Shown: piece by piece, positions 40,598 to 48,975 of the stretch
How positions within the stretch are numbered: position 1 is the first letter of the stretch
Layout of the letters: every line of letters starts with the position of its first letter
Assembly: GCA_964521285.1 (NCBI GenBank)
Contig: CAZFQS010000002.1
Location: 217,472-281,471, forward strand
Origin: G020354785 sp964521285
Lineage (GTDB): Bacteria; Bacteroidota; Bacteroidia; Bacteroidales; UBA10428
Reading direction: 5' to 3'
DNA length: 64,000 bases
Translations under genes and position numbers: made by a program
Notes under the pieces: generated by a model
What the model saw: the letters and a program-made list of their open reading frames with translations, nothing else
Database searches by the model: none
Told to the model about the DNA's origin: nothing

Positions 40598-41920
40598 TTA
40601 TTTCACATTGACTGTGACATGAATTTTTATAATTCTCCTTTTATCAACAGATATAACCTTAAAAACAAAGTTCTTATATGATATCTTCTCGTCCTTCCCG
40701 GGTATCTCACCACGTAACTCCAGAATAAGACCTGCTAAAGTATCTGCTTCACCTTTAATATCATCGAAGACATTCTCACTTATATTTAATATCTTATAGA
40801 AATCATTTAATAGTATTTTACCTTCAACTATATATTGGTTTTCATCTACTTTTGTATATATACTCTCTTCAAAATCATACTCATCAGTAATTTCCCCAAC
40901 AATTTCTTCAAGAATATCTTCAAGAGTAACTATTCCTGAAGAACCACCATATTCATCAATTACTATTGCCATGTGAATTTTATTTATCTGGAATTCTTTC
41001 AACAGATCATTAATTTTTTTACTTTCCGGTATGTAATAAGGTGGCCTGATCAATGACTGCCATTTAAAAAACCCTGATTTATTAATATAAGGAAGAAGAT
41101 CTTTAATGTATAATATACCTTTAATATTGTCAAAAGTATTTTCGTAAACAGGTATTCTGGAATATCCTGAATTATTTATTATCGCCATTAAATCCTTAAA
41201 TTTTGTTGTGATATCGACACTGACGACATCCAACCTCGATTTAATTATTTCTTTGACGTCTATATTGCTGAATTTAACTATACCTTTTAATATTTTCTTG
41301 TCCTCTGATATATCATGTTGTGTTAGCTCCAGAGCATCAGACAATTCAGCAATAGATATATTTTTTCTTTTTTGCATGAACTTTTTATTCACTATGGATG
41401 TGGAGTAAATTAAAAAAGAATTAATAGGACTAAATATCTTTTCAGAAATATCCAAAGGTTTTGCCATAAGCTTTGAAAATTTAACAGCATATCTGCTGGC
41501 GTATACCTTGGGTAATATCTCTCCGAAAAACAATAGTAAAAAAGTGATTATTACAACCTGTATAATAAATCCGTAGGCTGCCGGACCGGAAAAATTGAAT
41601 AGTTTTGATGTAATAAATGCTGAAATTATTACTATTCCAATGTTTATAAAATTATTAGCTACCAGTATTGTAGCCAGCAGCCTGTCAGGAATTCCCAATA
41701 GTTTAATAACTGACTGATCAATTTTTAATTTTGATCTCCTTAATTTATTTAACTCTGCAGGTGATAAAGAAAAATATGCCACCTCTGAACCTGATACCAA
41801 AGCAGAGGATATCAGTAAAAACAATACAATTACAAATGCAATAAAAATATCATATGAAATTGGATTCAGAGTAATTCCAATATTAGCAGATATTACCGAA
41901 TAATAAGGTTCTGTTTCCAA
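40598..41920 (-). CDS. gldE: GldE, CNNM/CBS/CorC-domain membrane protein
   Basis: The 440-residue protein has an N-terminal CNNM (DUF21) membrane domain with about four segments (for example VSGSEVAYFSLSP), a CBS pair (IPVYENTFDNIKGILYIKDLLPY and IDEYGGSSGIVTLEDILEEIVGEI) and a C-terminal CorC/HlyC domain (GKILLNDFYKIL). The METEP start and position between ssb and gldD identify GldE rather than a generic hemolysin-like transporter. GldE supports GldD function; a metal-transport role is possible from the family. Confidence 0.92.
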   Translation of the reverse strand: METEPYYSVISANIGITLNPISYDIFIAFVIVLFLLISSALVSGSEVAYFSLSPAELNKLRRSKLKIDQSVIKLLGIPDRLLATILVANNFINIGIVIISAFITSKLFNFSGPAAYGFIIQVVIITFLLLFFGEILPKVYASRYAVKFSKLMAKPLDISEKIFSPINSFLIYSTSIVNKKFMQKRKNISIAELSDALELTQHDISEDKKILKGIVKFSNIDVKEIIKSRLDVVSVDITTKFKDLMAIINNSGYSRIPVYENTFDNIKGILYIKDLLPYINKSGFFKWQSLIRPPYYIPESKKINDLLKEFQINKIHMAIVIDEYGGSSGIVTLEDILEEIVGEITDEYDFEESIYTKVDENQYIVEGKILLNDFYKILNISENVFDDIKGEADTLAGLILELRGEIPGKDEKISYKNFVFKVISVDKRRIIKIHVTVNVK

Positions 41921-41953
41921 AATAGAAAGGTGTAAATTTAAAGAAACAATCTG

Positions 41954-42385
41954 TTAAAACGGGAGATCATCTGCTTCTTCAATTTCCAGGTTATTATCTT
42001 CTTTATCTTCTGAAGAACTTACTTTATCCTGTTTTTGTGATTCCGGAGGTTCATCAGTCTTTTTACCTAGCATTTGTAAAATATCACATATGATTTCAGT
42101 AGTGTATCTTTTGTTGCCATCTTTATCATCCCACGAACGGGTTTTAATCCGGCCCTCAATATATAATTGAGTGCCTTTTTTAACATATTTTTCAGCCGTC
42201 TCTGCCAGTCCCCTCCATAAAACGACATTATGCCACTCTGTGGTTGTTACCTTCTCCCCGTTTTTATTTTTGTAAACTTCACTGGTTGCCAGCCGAAAAT
42301 TACAAACCGCTGTGCCACTATCTAAATATCGTACTTCAGGATCAGTACCGACATATCCTACTAAAATAGCCTTGTTTACAGACAT
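41954..42385 (-). CDS. ssb: Single-stranded DNA-binding protein
   Basis: An OB-fold (about residues 1-105) begins NKAILVGYVGTDPEVRY and contains WHNVVLWRGLAETAEKYVKKG and YIEGRIKTRSWDDKDG. A flexible linker then leads to the acidic tip DDLPF, which recruits repair and replication proteins. An upstream ATG at 42421 is in frame, but the start at 42385 (MSVNKAIL) matches the family. It is the first gene of the ssb-gldE-gldD-PPTase-GGGPS series on the minus strand. Confidence 0.95.
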   Translation of the reverse strand: MSVNKAILVGYVGTDPEVRYLDSGTAVCNFRLATSEVYKNKNGEKVTTTEWHNVVLWRGLAETAEKYVKKGTQLYIEGRIKTRSWDDKDGNKRYTTEIICDILQMLGKKTDEPPESQKQDKVSSSEDKEDNNLEIEEADDLPF

Positions 42386-42846
42386 ATTATATACAGATTT
42401 AATTTGAATGTAAAAATACAAAAAATTAATTTAAATAAAGAATTGTTAATATTTTCAACTATGTATTTATCAATAAACCAGACATTTCTGGTAACTAATA
42501 TATAATAGTATAAAATTCAGGATTATGCAACAGAATTATTTGTAAGAATCTTTATTAACAATTTAATATTATTATTATGAAAAAATGATTAAATGCCTTG
42601 ATTTTAACGATTTTATAATGTTTCACTCTTGTATTATTATATAATTCAGTATATTTGGTTACAAATATTCCCTGGATGTATTTCAGAATACATAAAATTA
42701 TAACCCATTTAATGCCAATATTAAAAGAAAATAATAAATAATATTAAAATTAATGTATTTGTATTTTATTTATCGGATAAAGTATATATATTTGCAACTC
42801 AGAATTGTAAACTAATGTAAATTATTGATAATTAAAGATTTTAAAA
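42386..42846. other. 461-bp AT-rich gap between ssb and HU (position often occupied by mutY)
   Basis: The gap is divergent between ssb (minus) and HU (plus). It has no ORF of note. Two TATATTTG elements (42650-42657 and 42787-42794) resemble Bacteroidota -7 boxes; the second fits the HU gene. In many Bacteroidota mutY lies between ssb and the HU gene. I see no remnant protein sequence of MutY here by eye. Confidence 0.5.
42787..42794 (+). promoter_or_regulatory. Candidate -7 element of the HU promoter
   Basis: TATATTTG matches the Bacteroidota TAnnTTTG consensus 52 bases before the HU start codon. A TTTG lies at 42758-42761, but the 25-base spacing is longer than the usual 19-21, so only the -7 box is called. 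Confidence 0.45.
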
Positions 42847-43131
42847 ATGACGAAAGCAGATATTGTAAACGAAATTTCAAAAAACACTGGAATAGAAAAA
42901 ATAACTGTTCAAAAATCAGTTGAAGCTTTAATGGAAGCAATTAAAAATTCTCTTGTAAATAATAAGAATGTTTACTTAAGAGGATTTGGTAGTTTCATAG
43001 TAAAAAGAAGAGCTAAAAAAACTGCGAGGAATATCTCTAAAAACACTACTATTATTATTCCTGAACACTTTATTCCTGCATTTAAGCCGGCTAAATCATT
43101 TGTTAACAAGGTAAAATCTAACGTAAAATAA
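42847..43131 (+). CDS. HU family DNA-binding protein
   Basis: This 94-residue nucleoid protein starts MTKADIVNEISKNTGI, contains the VYLRGFGSFIVKRRAKKTARNI arm region typical of HU/IHF and ends with IPAFKPAKSFVNKVK. It binds and bends DNA as a dimer. It precedes the bS22-like gene by 21 bases and rng further downstream, the usual Bacteroidota order. Confidence 0.95.
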   Translation: MTKADIVNEISKNTGIEKITVQKSVEALMEAIKNSLVNNKNVYLRGFGSFIVKRRAKKTARNISKNTTIIIPEHFIPAFKPAKSFVNKVKSNVK

Positions 43132-43152
43132 TTCTCAACAACACGTATCGAG

Positions 43153-43245
43153 ATGCCGAGTGGAAAGAAGCGTAAGAGACATAAAATGGCAACGCATAAA
43201 CGTAAAAAACGTTTAAGAAAAAACAGGCATAAGAAGAAGAAATAA
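43153..43245 (+). CDS. bS22-like / AURKAIP1-COX24 domain small ribosomal protein (30 aa)
   Basis: A 30-codon ORF encodes a protein of almost only basic residues, starting MPSGKKRKRHK and continuing MATHKRKKRLRKNRHKKKK. Sequences of this form are conserved in Bacteroidota as the COX24/AURKAIP1-type protein associated with the small ribosomal subunit. It is too short for most gene finders. It lies 21 bases after HU, so probably is co-transcribed, and a 13-bp hairpin follows. Confidence 0.88.
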   Translation: MPSGKKRKRHKMATHKRKKRLRKNRHKKKK

Positions 43246-43277
43246 TTATTTTTTTAATAGATAATTTAGTTTGCTTT

Positions 43278-43316
43278 AATAAACCTAAAGTCGTATAAGA
43301 ATGCTTTAGGTTTATT
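43278..43316 (+). terminator. Hairpin after the bS22-like gene
   Basis: A perfect 13-bp stem (AATAAACCTAAAG at 43278-43290 and CTTTAGGTTTATT at 43304-43316) has a 13-base loop. Only a short, mixed TGTGTTT tract follows, so it may be a weak terminator or an attenuator/RNase site between the HU-bS22 unit and rng. Confidence 0.5.
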
Positions 43317-43368
43317 GTGTTTACATATATACTCTTCTGTCAGCATTAAACTCTAATTTGATGGAGTA

Positions 43369-44919
43369 GTGAATAAAGAGCTTATTATTAATGTTACTTC
43401 CTCTGATATAAATATTGCCCTGTTAGAAGATAAAAAACTTATTGAGCTAAATAAAGAGAAAAGTAATATTCAGTTTTCAGTTGGTGATATTTATTTAGGT
43501 AAAATAAAGAAATTAATGCCTGGCTTAAACGCGGCATTTGTTAATATAGGTTATGAAAGAGATGCTTTTCTCCATTATCACGACCTGGGACCACAATTCA
43601 AGTCACTTCATAATTATCTAAATGCAGCTATTAAGCGTAAAGGCACACTTCCTTCCATGCAGAATTTCAAGCGTTATGGTGACATCAACAAAAACGGAAA
43701 AATAACTAAGGTATTGTCAGTCGGACAACCAGTTGTAACTCAAATTACTAAAGAACCGATTTCGACAAAAGGCCCGCGATTAACATCAGAGATTTCAATT
43801 GCCGGAAGAAATATTGTTATCATGCCATTTAACGATAAGGTATCAGTATCGCAGAAAATATCTTCAATGGAAGAAAAAAACAGGCTAAAAACTTTATTAC
43901 AAAGTATTAAACCAAATAATTATGGAGTTATAATCAGAACTGTTGCCGAGGGGAAAAAAGTCAAGGATCTTGATAATGAACTCAGACACCTGGTCAATAA
44001 ATGGGAGCTTTCCTTTGATGATCTTAAAGGATTAAAACCGCCGCACATGCTAATGAGTGAATTAAAGAGAACATCGGCAATTTTAAGGGATATACTGAAT
44101 GTTACCTTCAATAATATACATGTAAATGATGAAAGGATTTACCATGAAATAACAGATTATATCAGCACTATTGCTCCTGAGAAAGAAAAAATAGTAAAAC
44201 TGTACAAAAGCAGTATTCCAATATTTGAACATTTCGGAGTTGAAAAACAGATTAAATCTTCATTTGGAAAAACTGTTTCATTTAAGAACGGGGCATATAT
44301 AATTATTGAACATACAGAAGCATTACATGTAATCGATGTTAATAGCGGAAACAGGGCAAAAACTGCAGCTGATCAGGAAACAAATGCATTGGATGTTAAC
44401 GTTGCCGCTGCTAGCGAAATAGCTCGTCAACTGAGACTAAGGGATATGGGCGGCATAATTGTTATTGATTTTATTGATATGCAATCCAGTAAGAATAAGC
44501 AAATCGTTAATGAAAAAATGAAAGAATTTATGTCAGCTGACCGTGCAAAACACACAATCCTCCCCTTAAGTAAATTCGGATTAATGCAAATAACAAGACA
44601 GAGAGTAAGACCAGAAATGCATATCAGTACTACCGAGATTTGTCCGGCATGTAAGGGGACAGGTGAAATATCGCCAAGTATTCTTTTTGTTGATAACATT
44701 AAAAACCGAATATTTTTTATTTTGCAGGATAGTAAACATAAAAAGCTTGCTATAAAAGTCCATCCTTATATTGCCGCATATATAAATAAAGGAATATGGC
44801 CAATCCGTTTAAGATGGCGATTTCAATTCAAATGTAAATTCAAGATTATACCTGTCTCCTCATATTATTTTTTAGAATACCAAATCTTTGATGAGTTTGG
44901 TGAAGAAATATCACTTTAA
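43369..44919 (+). CDS. rng: Ribonuclease E/G family protein
   Basis: The 516-residue endoribonuclease starts with GTG (43369); the ATG at 43361 reads into a stop at once. It has the S1-like N-terminal region (VGDIYLGKIKKLMPGLNAAFVNIG), an RNase E/G core with LHVIDVNSGN and GGIIVIDFIDM holding the metal-binding Asp residues, and the Zn-link motif CPACKG near residue 425. The insert KGPRLTSEISIAGR is normal for the family. It processes rRNA and mRNA. The HU-bS22-rng order is conserved in Bacteroidota. Confidence 0.93.
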   Translation: MNKELIINVTSSDINIALLEDKKLIELNKEKSNIQFSVGDIYLGKIKKLMPGLNAAFVNIGYERDAFLHYHDLGPQFKSLHNYLNAAIKRKGTLPSMQNFKRYGDINKNGKITKVLSVGQPVVTQITKEPISTKGPRLTSEISIAGRNIVIMPFNDKVSVSQKISSMEEKNRLKTLLQSIKPNNYGVIIRTVAEGKKVKDLDNELRHLVNKWELSFDDLKGLKPPHMLMSELKRTSAILRDILNVTFNNIHVNDERIYHEITDYISTIAPEKEKIVKLYKSSIPIFEHFGVEKQIKSSFGKTVSFKNGAYIIIEHTEALHVIDVNSGNRAKTAADQETNALDVNVAAASEIARQLRLRDMGGIIVIDFIDMQSSKNKQIVNEKMKEFMSADRAKHTILPLSKFGLMQITRQRVRPEMHISTTEICPACKGTGEISPSILFVDNIKNRIFFILQDSKHKKLAIKVHPYIAAYINKGIWPIRLRWRFQFKCKFKIIPVSSYYFLEYQIFDEFGEEISL

Positions 44920-44982
44920 CAGAATTTAAAACTTATATAAAAGTTAGTTGTTAAATATTTTAAATAACTATCTAATTCTGTT
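44918..44982 (+). terminator. Possible long hairpin after rng
   Basis: The outer arms AACAGAATT (44918-44926) and AATTCTGTT (44974-44982) are perfect complements and enclose a second short stem (TAGTT and AACTA). A GATTTTC tract follows. The structure could end rng transcription, but the long interior makes this uncertain. Confidence 0.33.
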
Positions 44983-45007
44983 GATTTTCATAAAGGTGTT
45001 ATTTTAT

Positions 45008-45015
45008 TAAATTTG
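45008..45015 (+). promoter_or_regulatory. Candidate -7 element of the dsbD promoter
   Basis: TAAATTTG matches TAnnTTTG 31 bases before the start codon of the DsbD-like gene. No well-spaced -33 TTTG was found. Confidence 0.4.
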
Positions 45016-45046
45016 TTTGCTTTGAGATAACTAAAGTAGAAGTTTT

Positions 45047-46984
45047 ATGAAGAAATATATTATAATATTAACCGGACTCGTTTTTCTTATTAATAATAAC
45101 AGTATTTCACAAGTATTTGATCCAGTAAAATGGACCTTTGAATCAAAAGAAATTAATAACAAAAAAGTAGATTTGATTTTTGAAGCCACCATTGATCCGG
45201 GCTGGCATTTATATGGATTAAATATTCCTGAAAATGGACCTATAGCAACATCAATAATATTTACAGACACTGCCGGATATGAAATAACAGGTAAGGCCGT
45301 TTCAGTTACTAATCCTGAGATCAAGTACGATCCCATTTTTGGAATAGACCTGGAATTATTCAGTGACAAAGCAACATTTAAGCAGCAGATAGAAAAAATA
45401 ACAAAAGAAGATCTGACAATAACAGGTTACGTTGAATTCATGTCATGCGATGATCAGAGGTGCCTTCCTCCTAAGGAAGTAGAATTTGAATTTTCTCTGA
45501 AAGCTGCAAAAGCCGATTCATTGAATAAATCTATTATCGGAATCCTTATAATTTCAATACTAGCTGGATTAGGTGCCCTGCTTACACCCTGTGTTTACCC
45601 TATGATTCCTCTGACAGTTTCCTTTTTTATGAGAGGACAAAAATCGAGGATAAAGGCTATTTCAGAAGCCATTGTGTTTGGAATCTCGATAATCTTTATT
45701 TACACTATCATAGGAATAATTGTGGCTTTGCTTAAAAATCCTAATGCAGTAAATTCACTGAATACTCACTGGATTCCAAATATGTTATTTTTCACGGTCT
45801 TTATTATACTATCTGTTTCATTTTTTGGCGCTTTTGAAATTATTTTACCTGGCAAACTGACTGGCAGTATTGATAAACAGGCAGACAAAGGCGGATATAT
45901 TGGGGCTTTCTTTATGGCTCTGGCAATGACTGTACTGTCATTCTCATGTACCGGACCTATTGTTGCATCATTATTAATAAAAGCTTCACAAGGTGAAGTA
46001 CTGGAACCGATTGTTGGTATGTTTGGATTCTCATTTATTTTTGCTGTTCCGTTTACCCTGCTTGCAATATTTCCATCCTGGCTTAAAAACTTACCCAAAT
46101 CAGGGGGCTGGCTAAATTCCGTTAAGGTTTCCCTGGCATTTATTATGCTGGCTTTTGCTTTCTATTTTATTGGAAGAATAGAGCAAACTTATCACCTCAA
46201 ATTATTAGGCAGGGATCTTTTTATTGCAATATGGATTGTGATATTCACTTTATTAGGATTTTATCTGTTGGGGAAAATAAAGTTTTCACATGATAGTGAG
46301 GTTAAGAATATCAGCATACCCCGACTTTTTTTGTCTATAATATCTTTCTCTTTTGTAGTTTACCTGGTACCGGGATTATTCGGAGCAGAGCTGAGAGGAA
46401 TCTCAGTACTTCTTCCTCCCAGAGAAGTACAGAAGTTTGAAATTACAAAAACCAAATCATTGAACCAGGAATCGGTAATGATAACGGAAACAAAACCTGA
46501 GAATTCATTATGTGTAACACCCAAGTATTCTGACTTTTTGCATCCGCCACACGGATTAGAGGGATATTTTGTGTACGAGGAAGCTCTTTCCTGTGCAAAA
46601 CAACAAAATAAACCTCTTTTTATTGATTTTGCAGGACATTCCTGCTCCAATTGTAAAAAAATGTATAATAAAGTATGGTCAGATCCCGAAGTGCTCAATA
46701 TATTAAAAAACGATTTTGTTATAGTTGCTCTTTATGTTGACGACAAAACAAAATTACCTCAGGATGAATGGATTACTTCTTCCTATGATGGAAAAGTAAA
46801 AAAGACTATTGGAAAGAAAAATGCAGATTTTCAGGTATCCAGATTTAAAACCAATGCTTTACCACTTTATGCTATTGTTGATCATAAAGGGAATATTTTA
46901 ACAAAAGAACTCTATACTTATAATAAAAGTGTCAATAAATTCATTAAATGGCTTGAAAAAGCTAAAGAAAATTTTAATAATTGA
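45047..46984 (+). CDS. dsbD: Thiol:disulfide interchange protein DsbD-like
   Basis: A signal peptide is followed by a DsbD alpha domain with the cysteine pair CDDQRC (Cys134 and Cys139), a central transmembrane domain of about eight helices with redox cysteines in LTPCVYPMIP (Cys182) and FSCTGPI (Cys301), and a C-terminal thioredoxin-like gamma domain with CSNC (533-536). All six cysteines needed for the electron relay from cytoplasmic thioredoxin to the periplasm are present. Length (645 aa) is normal. It probably feeds reductant to periplasmic disulfide isomerases or cytochrome c maturation. Confidence 0.93.
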   Translation: MKKYIIILTGLVFLINNNSISQVFDPVKWTFESKEINNKKVDLIFEATIDPGWHLYGLNIPENGPIATSIIFTDTAGYEITGKAVSVTNPEIKYDPIFGIDLELFSDKATFKQQIEKITKEDLTITGYVEFMSCDDQRCLPPKEVEFEFSLKAAKADSLNKSIIGILIISILAGLGALLTPCVYPMIPLTVSFFMRGQKSRIKAISEAIVFGISIIFIYTIIGIIVALLKNPNAVNSLNTHWIPNMLFFTVFIILSVSFFGAFEIILPGKLTGSIDKQADKGGYIGAFFMALAMTVLSFSCTGPIVASLLIKASQGEVLEPIVGMFGFSFIFAVPFTLLAIFPSWLKNLPKSGGWLNSVKVSLAFIMLAFAFYFIGRIEQTYHLKLLGRDLFIAIWIVIFTLLGFYLLGKIKFSHDSEVKNISIPRLFLSIISFSFVVYLVPGLFGAELRGISVLLPPREVQKFEITKTKSLNQESVMITETKPENSLCVTPKYSDFLHPPHGLEGYFVYEEALSCAKQQNKPLFIDFAGHSCSNCKKMYNKVWSDPEVLNILKNDFVIVALYVDDKTKLPQDEWITSSYDGKVKKTIGKKNADFQVSRFKTNALPLYAIVDHKGNILTKELYTYNKSVNKFIKWLEKAKENFNN

Positions 46985-47004
46985 TCCGGGTTTTTCTCTT
47001 TAAA

Positions 47005-47643
47005 TTAAAATTTGCCGAATTTAAAGTTAACGCCAAAAGAAAATCCGTTAAGGACATCTTTATCAGTATTCAACAATTCAATTTCAGAAGTATATCTGTA
47101 ATATGCTCCCATTGAAAATCTGAAAAACCGTGTTAAATTCATTTCCATTTCTATACCCGGTTCAACAACCAGAAAAGTTTCAGAATCCTCAACAAAATAG
47201 TCATTTTCCCATTCTCTGACTTCCACACTGGTGTATGCTACTCCACCAATACCAATTAATACCGGAACAGATATATGAACCGGAAATTTCGGAAATATTA
47301 TTGGTTCAAAAAACATACCGCCATATCCTCCGGCCAGACTAACATTTCTATCCAGAGTGTTATCAAGATGTGAGTCATTGATAAACCCTGTTCCGGCTAT
47401 GCCTAAAGTAAAAATATGACCCATTATGAGTCCGCCCCGGGCTCCGAACACAAAGGCGTCTTTTGCATCTATTTGTGAATAAAGGACTGATAATCCTCCA
47501 TATCCACCTATGTCATCGCTTTTTTCAATTAAAGTCCTTATTTCATCATCTTTTCTTTTCCTGGTAGACTCATCTTCCAGGACCTGTGAAAATGAATATA
47601 TGCTAACAGTCAATAATGATAATATAAATACTATTCTTTTCAT
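47005..47643 (-). CDS. Putative outer membrane beta-barrel protein (212 aa)
   Basis: A signal peptide (ending SIYSFSQ) precedes a glycine- and aromatic-rich sequence with alternating hydrophobic residues (GGYGGLSVLYSQI, FVFGARGGLIMGHIFTLGIAG, FFRFSMGAYYRYTS) and a terminal GFSFGVNFKFGKF strand ending in Phe. This pattern fits an 8-10 strand outer membrane barrel. I do not recognise a specific family. It is convergent with dsbD (20-bp gap) and lies 23 bases after the next minus-strand gene. Confidence 0.65.
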   Translation of the reverse strand: MKRIVFILSLLTVSIYSFSQVLEDESTRKRKDDEIRTLIEKSDDIGGYGGLSVLYSQIDAKDAFVFGARGGLIMGHIFTLGIAGTGFINDSHLDNTLDRNVSLAGGYGGMFFEPIIFPKFPVHISVPVLIGIGGVAYTSVEVREWENDYFVEDSETFLVVEPGIEMEMNLTRFFRFSMGAYYRYTSEIELLNTDKDVLNGFSFGVNFKFGKF

Positions 47644-47666
47644 TTTTTTAAATATTTAAAATTCTA

Positions 47667-48161
47667 CTAAAATCTAAACTTAAGAGTTATAGCCGTATCA
47701 TCTAAAAATATATAAAAGAACCGGCTGGTTGAAAACTCAAAAAAAGGTTTTATATCAATACCCAAAATAACCGGGAATTCCCTGATATGATATTCCAAAC
47801 CCAAATACCCGTCTAATCCGAAAACCGGTGAAAATCTCCATTCTTCAAGTTTATATGACTTATTTAAGATCTTAAATCTGTTTGTATAATATAATCCAAT
47901 ATGGGCACCATAACCATAGCCAAAATTCAGGTTATCAGTTATCTCATAGAATGCCGGTCTGAAATACTGTTTCAAAGCTGCAAGACGCAAACCGCGCCTG
48001 GTGTAGTTAACAATAGCTTCAACAGCACTCTCTTCATCAATATATTGCCTGTAGGTAAAGCCTGTAGCTGTACCTGCTCTAAGTCCGGCACTCCTGGTAT
48101 AATTTTGAGAATATATATAAGGGCATAATAAAATGATTCCGAGTATGGTAAAATACTTCAT
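47667..48161 (-). CDS. Putative outer membrane barrel-like protein (164 aa)
   Basis: A short signal peptide (ending CPYIYSQ) is followed by RSAGLRAGTATGFTYRQYI, NFGYGYGAHIGLYY, FSPVFGLDGYLGLEYHI and a final ITLKFRF strand ending in Phe. The sequence resembles small outer membrane barrel proteins of Bacteroidota with no assigned function. It sits 33 bases downstream of the head-GIN lipoprotein gene and 23 bases before the 212-aa barrel gene, so all three may be one transcript. Confidence 0.62.
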   Translation of the reverse strand: MKYFTILGIILLCPYIYSQNYTRSAGLRAGTATGFTYRQYIDEESAVEAIVNYTRRGLRLAALKQYFRPAFYEITDNLNFGYGYGAHIGLYYTNRFKILNKSYKLEEWRFSPVFGLDGYLGLEYHIREFPVILGIDIKPFFEFSTSRFFYIFLDDTAITLKFRF

Positions 48162-48194
48162 AGGGTTTATCGTTTTTACATTTTACAACAATTA

Positions 48195-48914
48195 TTACCT
48201 CCTTCTGACATCACCTGAACCGTCAATACGTTCTCTAATAACCGGATTACCTTCATAATATACTATTCCGCTACCATCTATATAAACATCAAGTATATCC
48301 CATACAAAAACGTAGACATCACCAGAACCATATATATCCACATAACATTCCTCTGATTCAAAATCAAACGCCCTGATTCTTCCTGAGCCATCAATTTTTA
48401 AGTATGATGTGAAACAGGAACCAACCAGCCTTATTTCTCCGGAACCGTCAATGTCGGCATTAAGTTCGTCACAATCAACATCAACATATATATAACCTGA
48501 ACCATCCAGTCTTATATCCAGATCTGGGATATTAAAATAACTACAGTCAATATTGCCTGATCCTTCGAGATTTAAATGATCAAGTACCGGAGTATTGACC
48601 GTAATAACAATAGGATGCCACGAATCAAGGCATCGCCTGCTGCTTGTGCCAATTTCAAGGGTATTTCCTTTTGTATATGTTGTGATAAATCTTAAAAGAT
48701 TTTCATCACCCTCAACTGTAACACTTGTTACTGTATCATAATTCACATAAACATCGAAACTGCCGTCCAGTTCAATCCCTGAAAAATAACCTGTCGGCCT
48801 TTCCTCAATGGCAAATATATTGTTGCCCTCAATACAATTAAATCTCTCGCATGAGTTAAGTACTATAACTACTAATACAGCCAGAGAAATTATTGTGTAT
48901 CTGTAAATTTTCAT
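48195..48914 (-). CDS. Head-GIN (DUF2807-like) domain lipoprotein
   Basis: The signal peptide ends in a lipobox (VLNSC). The mature 220 residues show the DUF2807 / head-GIN pattern: RPTGYFSGIELDGSFDVYVNY at the start, then a run of GSG turns (LEGSGNIDC, LDGSGYIYV, IDGSGEIRL, IDGSGRIRA, IYGSGDVYV, IDGSGIVYY, IDGSGDVRRR) that form a short right-handed beta-solenoid. Such proteins are putative envelope-stress adhesins with no known ligand. A promoter-like GCAAC-N17-GTCATTA lies just upstream, identical in geometry to that before the ECF sigma gene. Confidence 0.85.
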   Translation of the reverse strand: MKIYRYTIISLAVLVVIVLNSCERFNCIEGNNIFAIEERPTGYFSGIELDGSFDVYVNYDTVTSVTVEGDENLLRFITTYTKGNTLEIGTSSRRCLDSWHPIVITVNTPVLDHLNLEGSGNIDCSYFNIPDLDIRLDGSGYIYVDVDCDELNADIDGSGEIRLVGSCFTSYLKIDGSGRIRAFDFESEECYVDIYGSGDVYVFVWDILDVYIDGSGIVYYEGNPVIRERIDGSGDVRRR

Positions 48915-48933
48915 GGTTGTAGATTTTTATATT

Positions 48934-48962
48934 TAATGACAAAAAAAATTATTTTAAGTTGC
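48934..48962 (-). promoter_or_regulatory. ECF-type promoter upstream of the head-GIN gene
   Basis: Read on the minus strand, GCAAC (48958-48962) is followed by 17 bases and GTCATTA (48934-48940), ending 20 bases before the start codon. The same two blocks with the same spacing stand upstream of the ECF sigma gene at 51225-51253. A -35 AAC and -10 GTC pair is typical of ECF sigma promoters. Confidence 0.7.
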
Positions 48963-48975
48963 AAATTACTAAATA

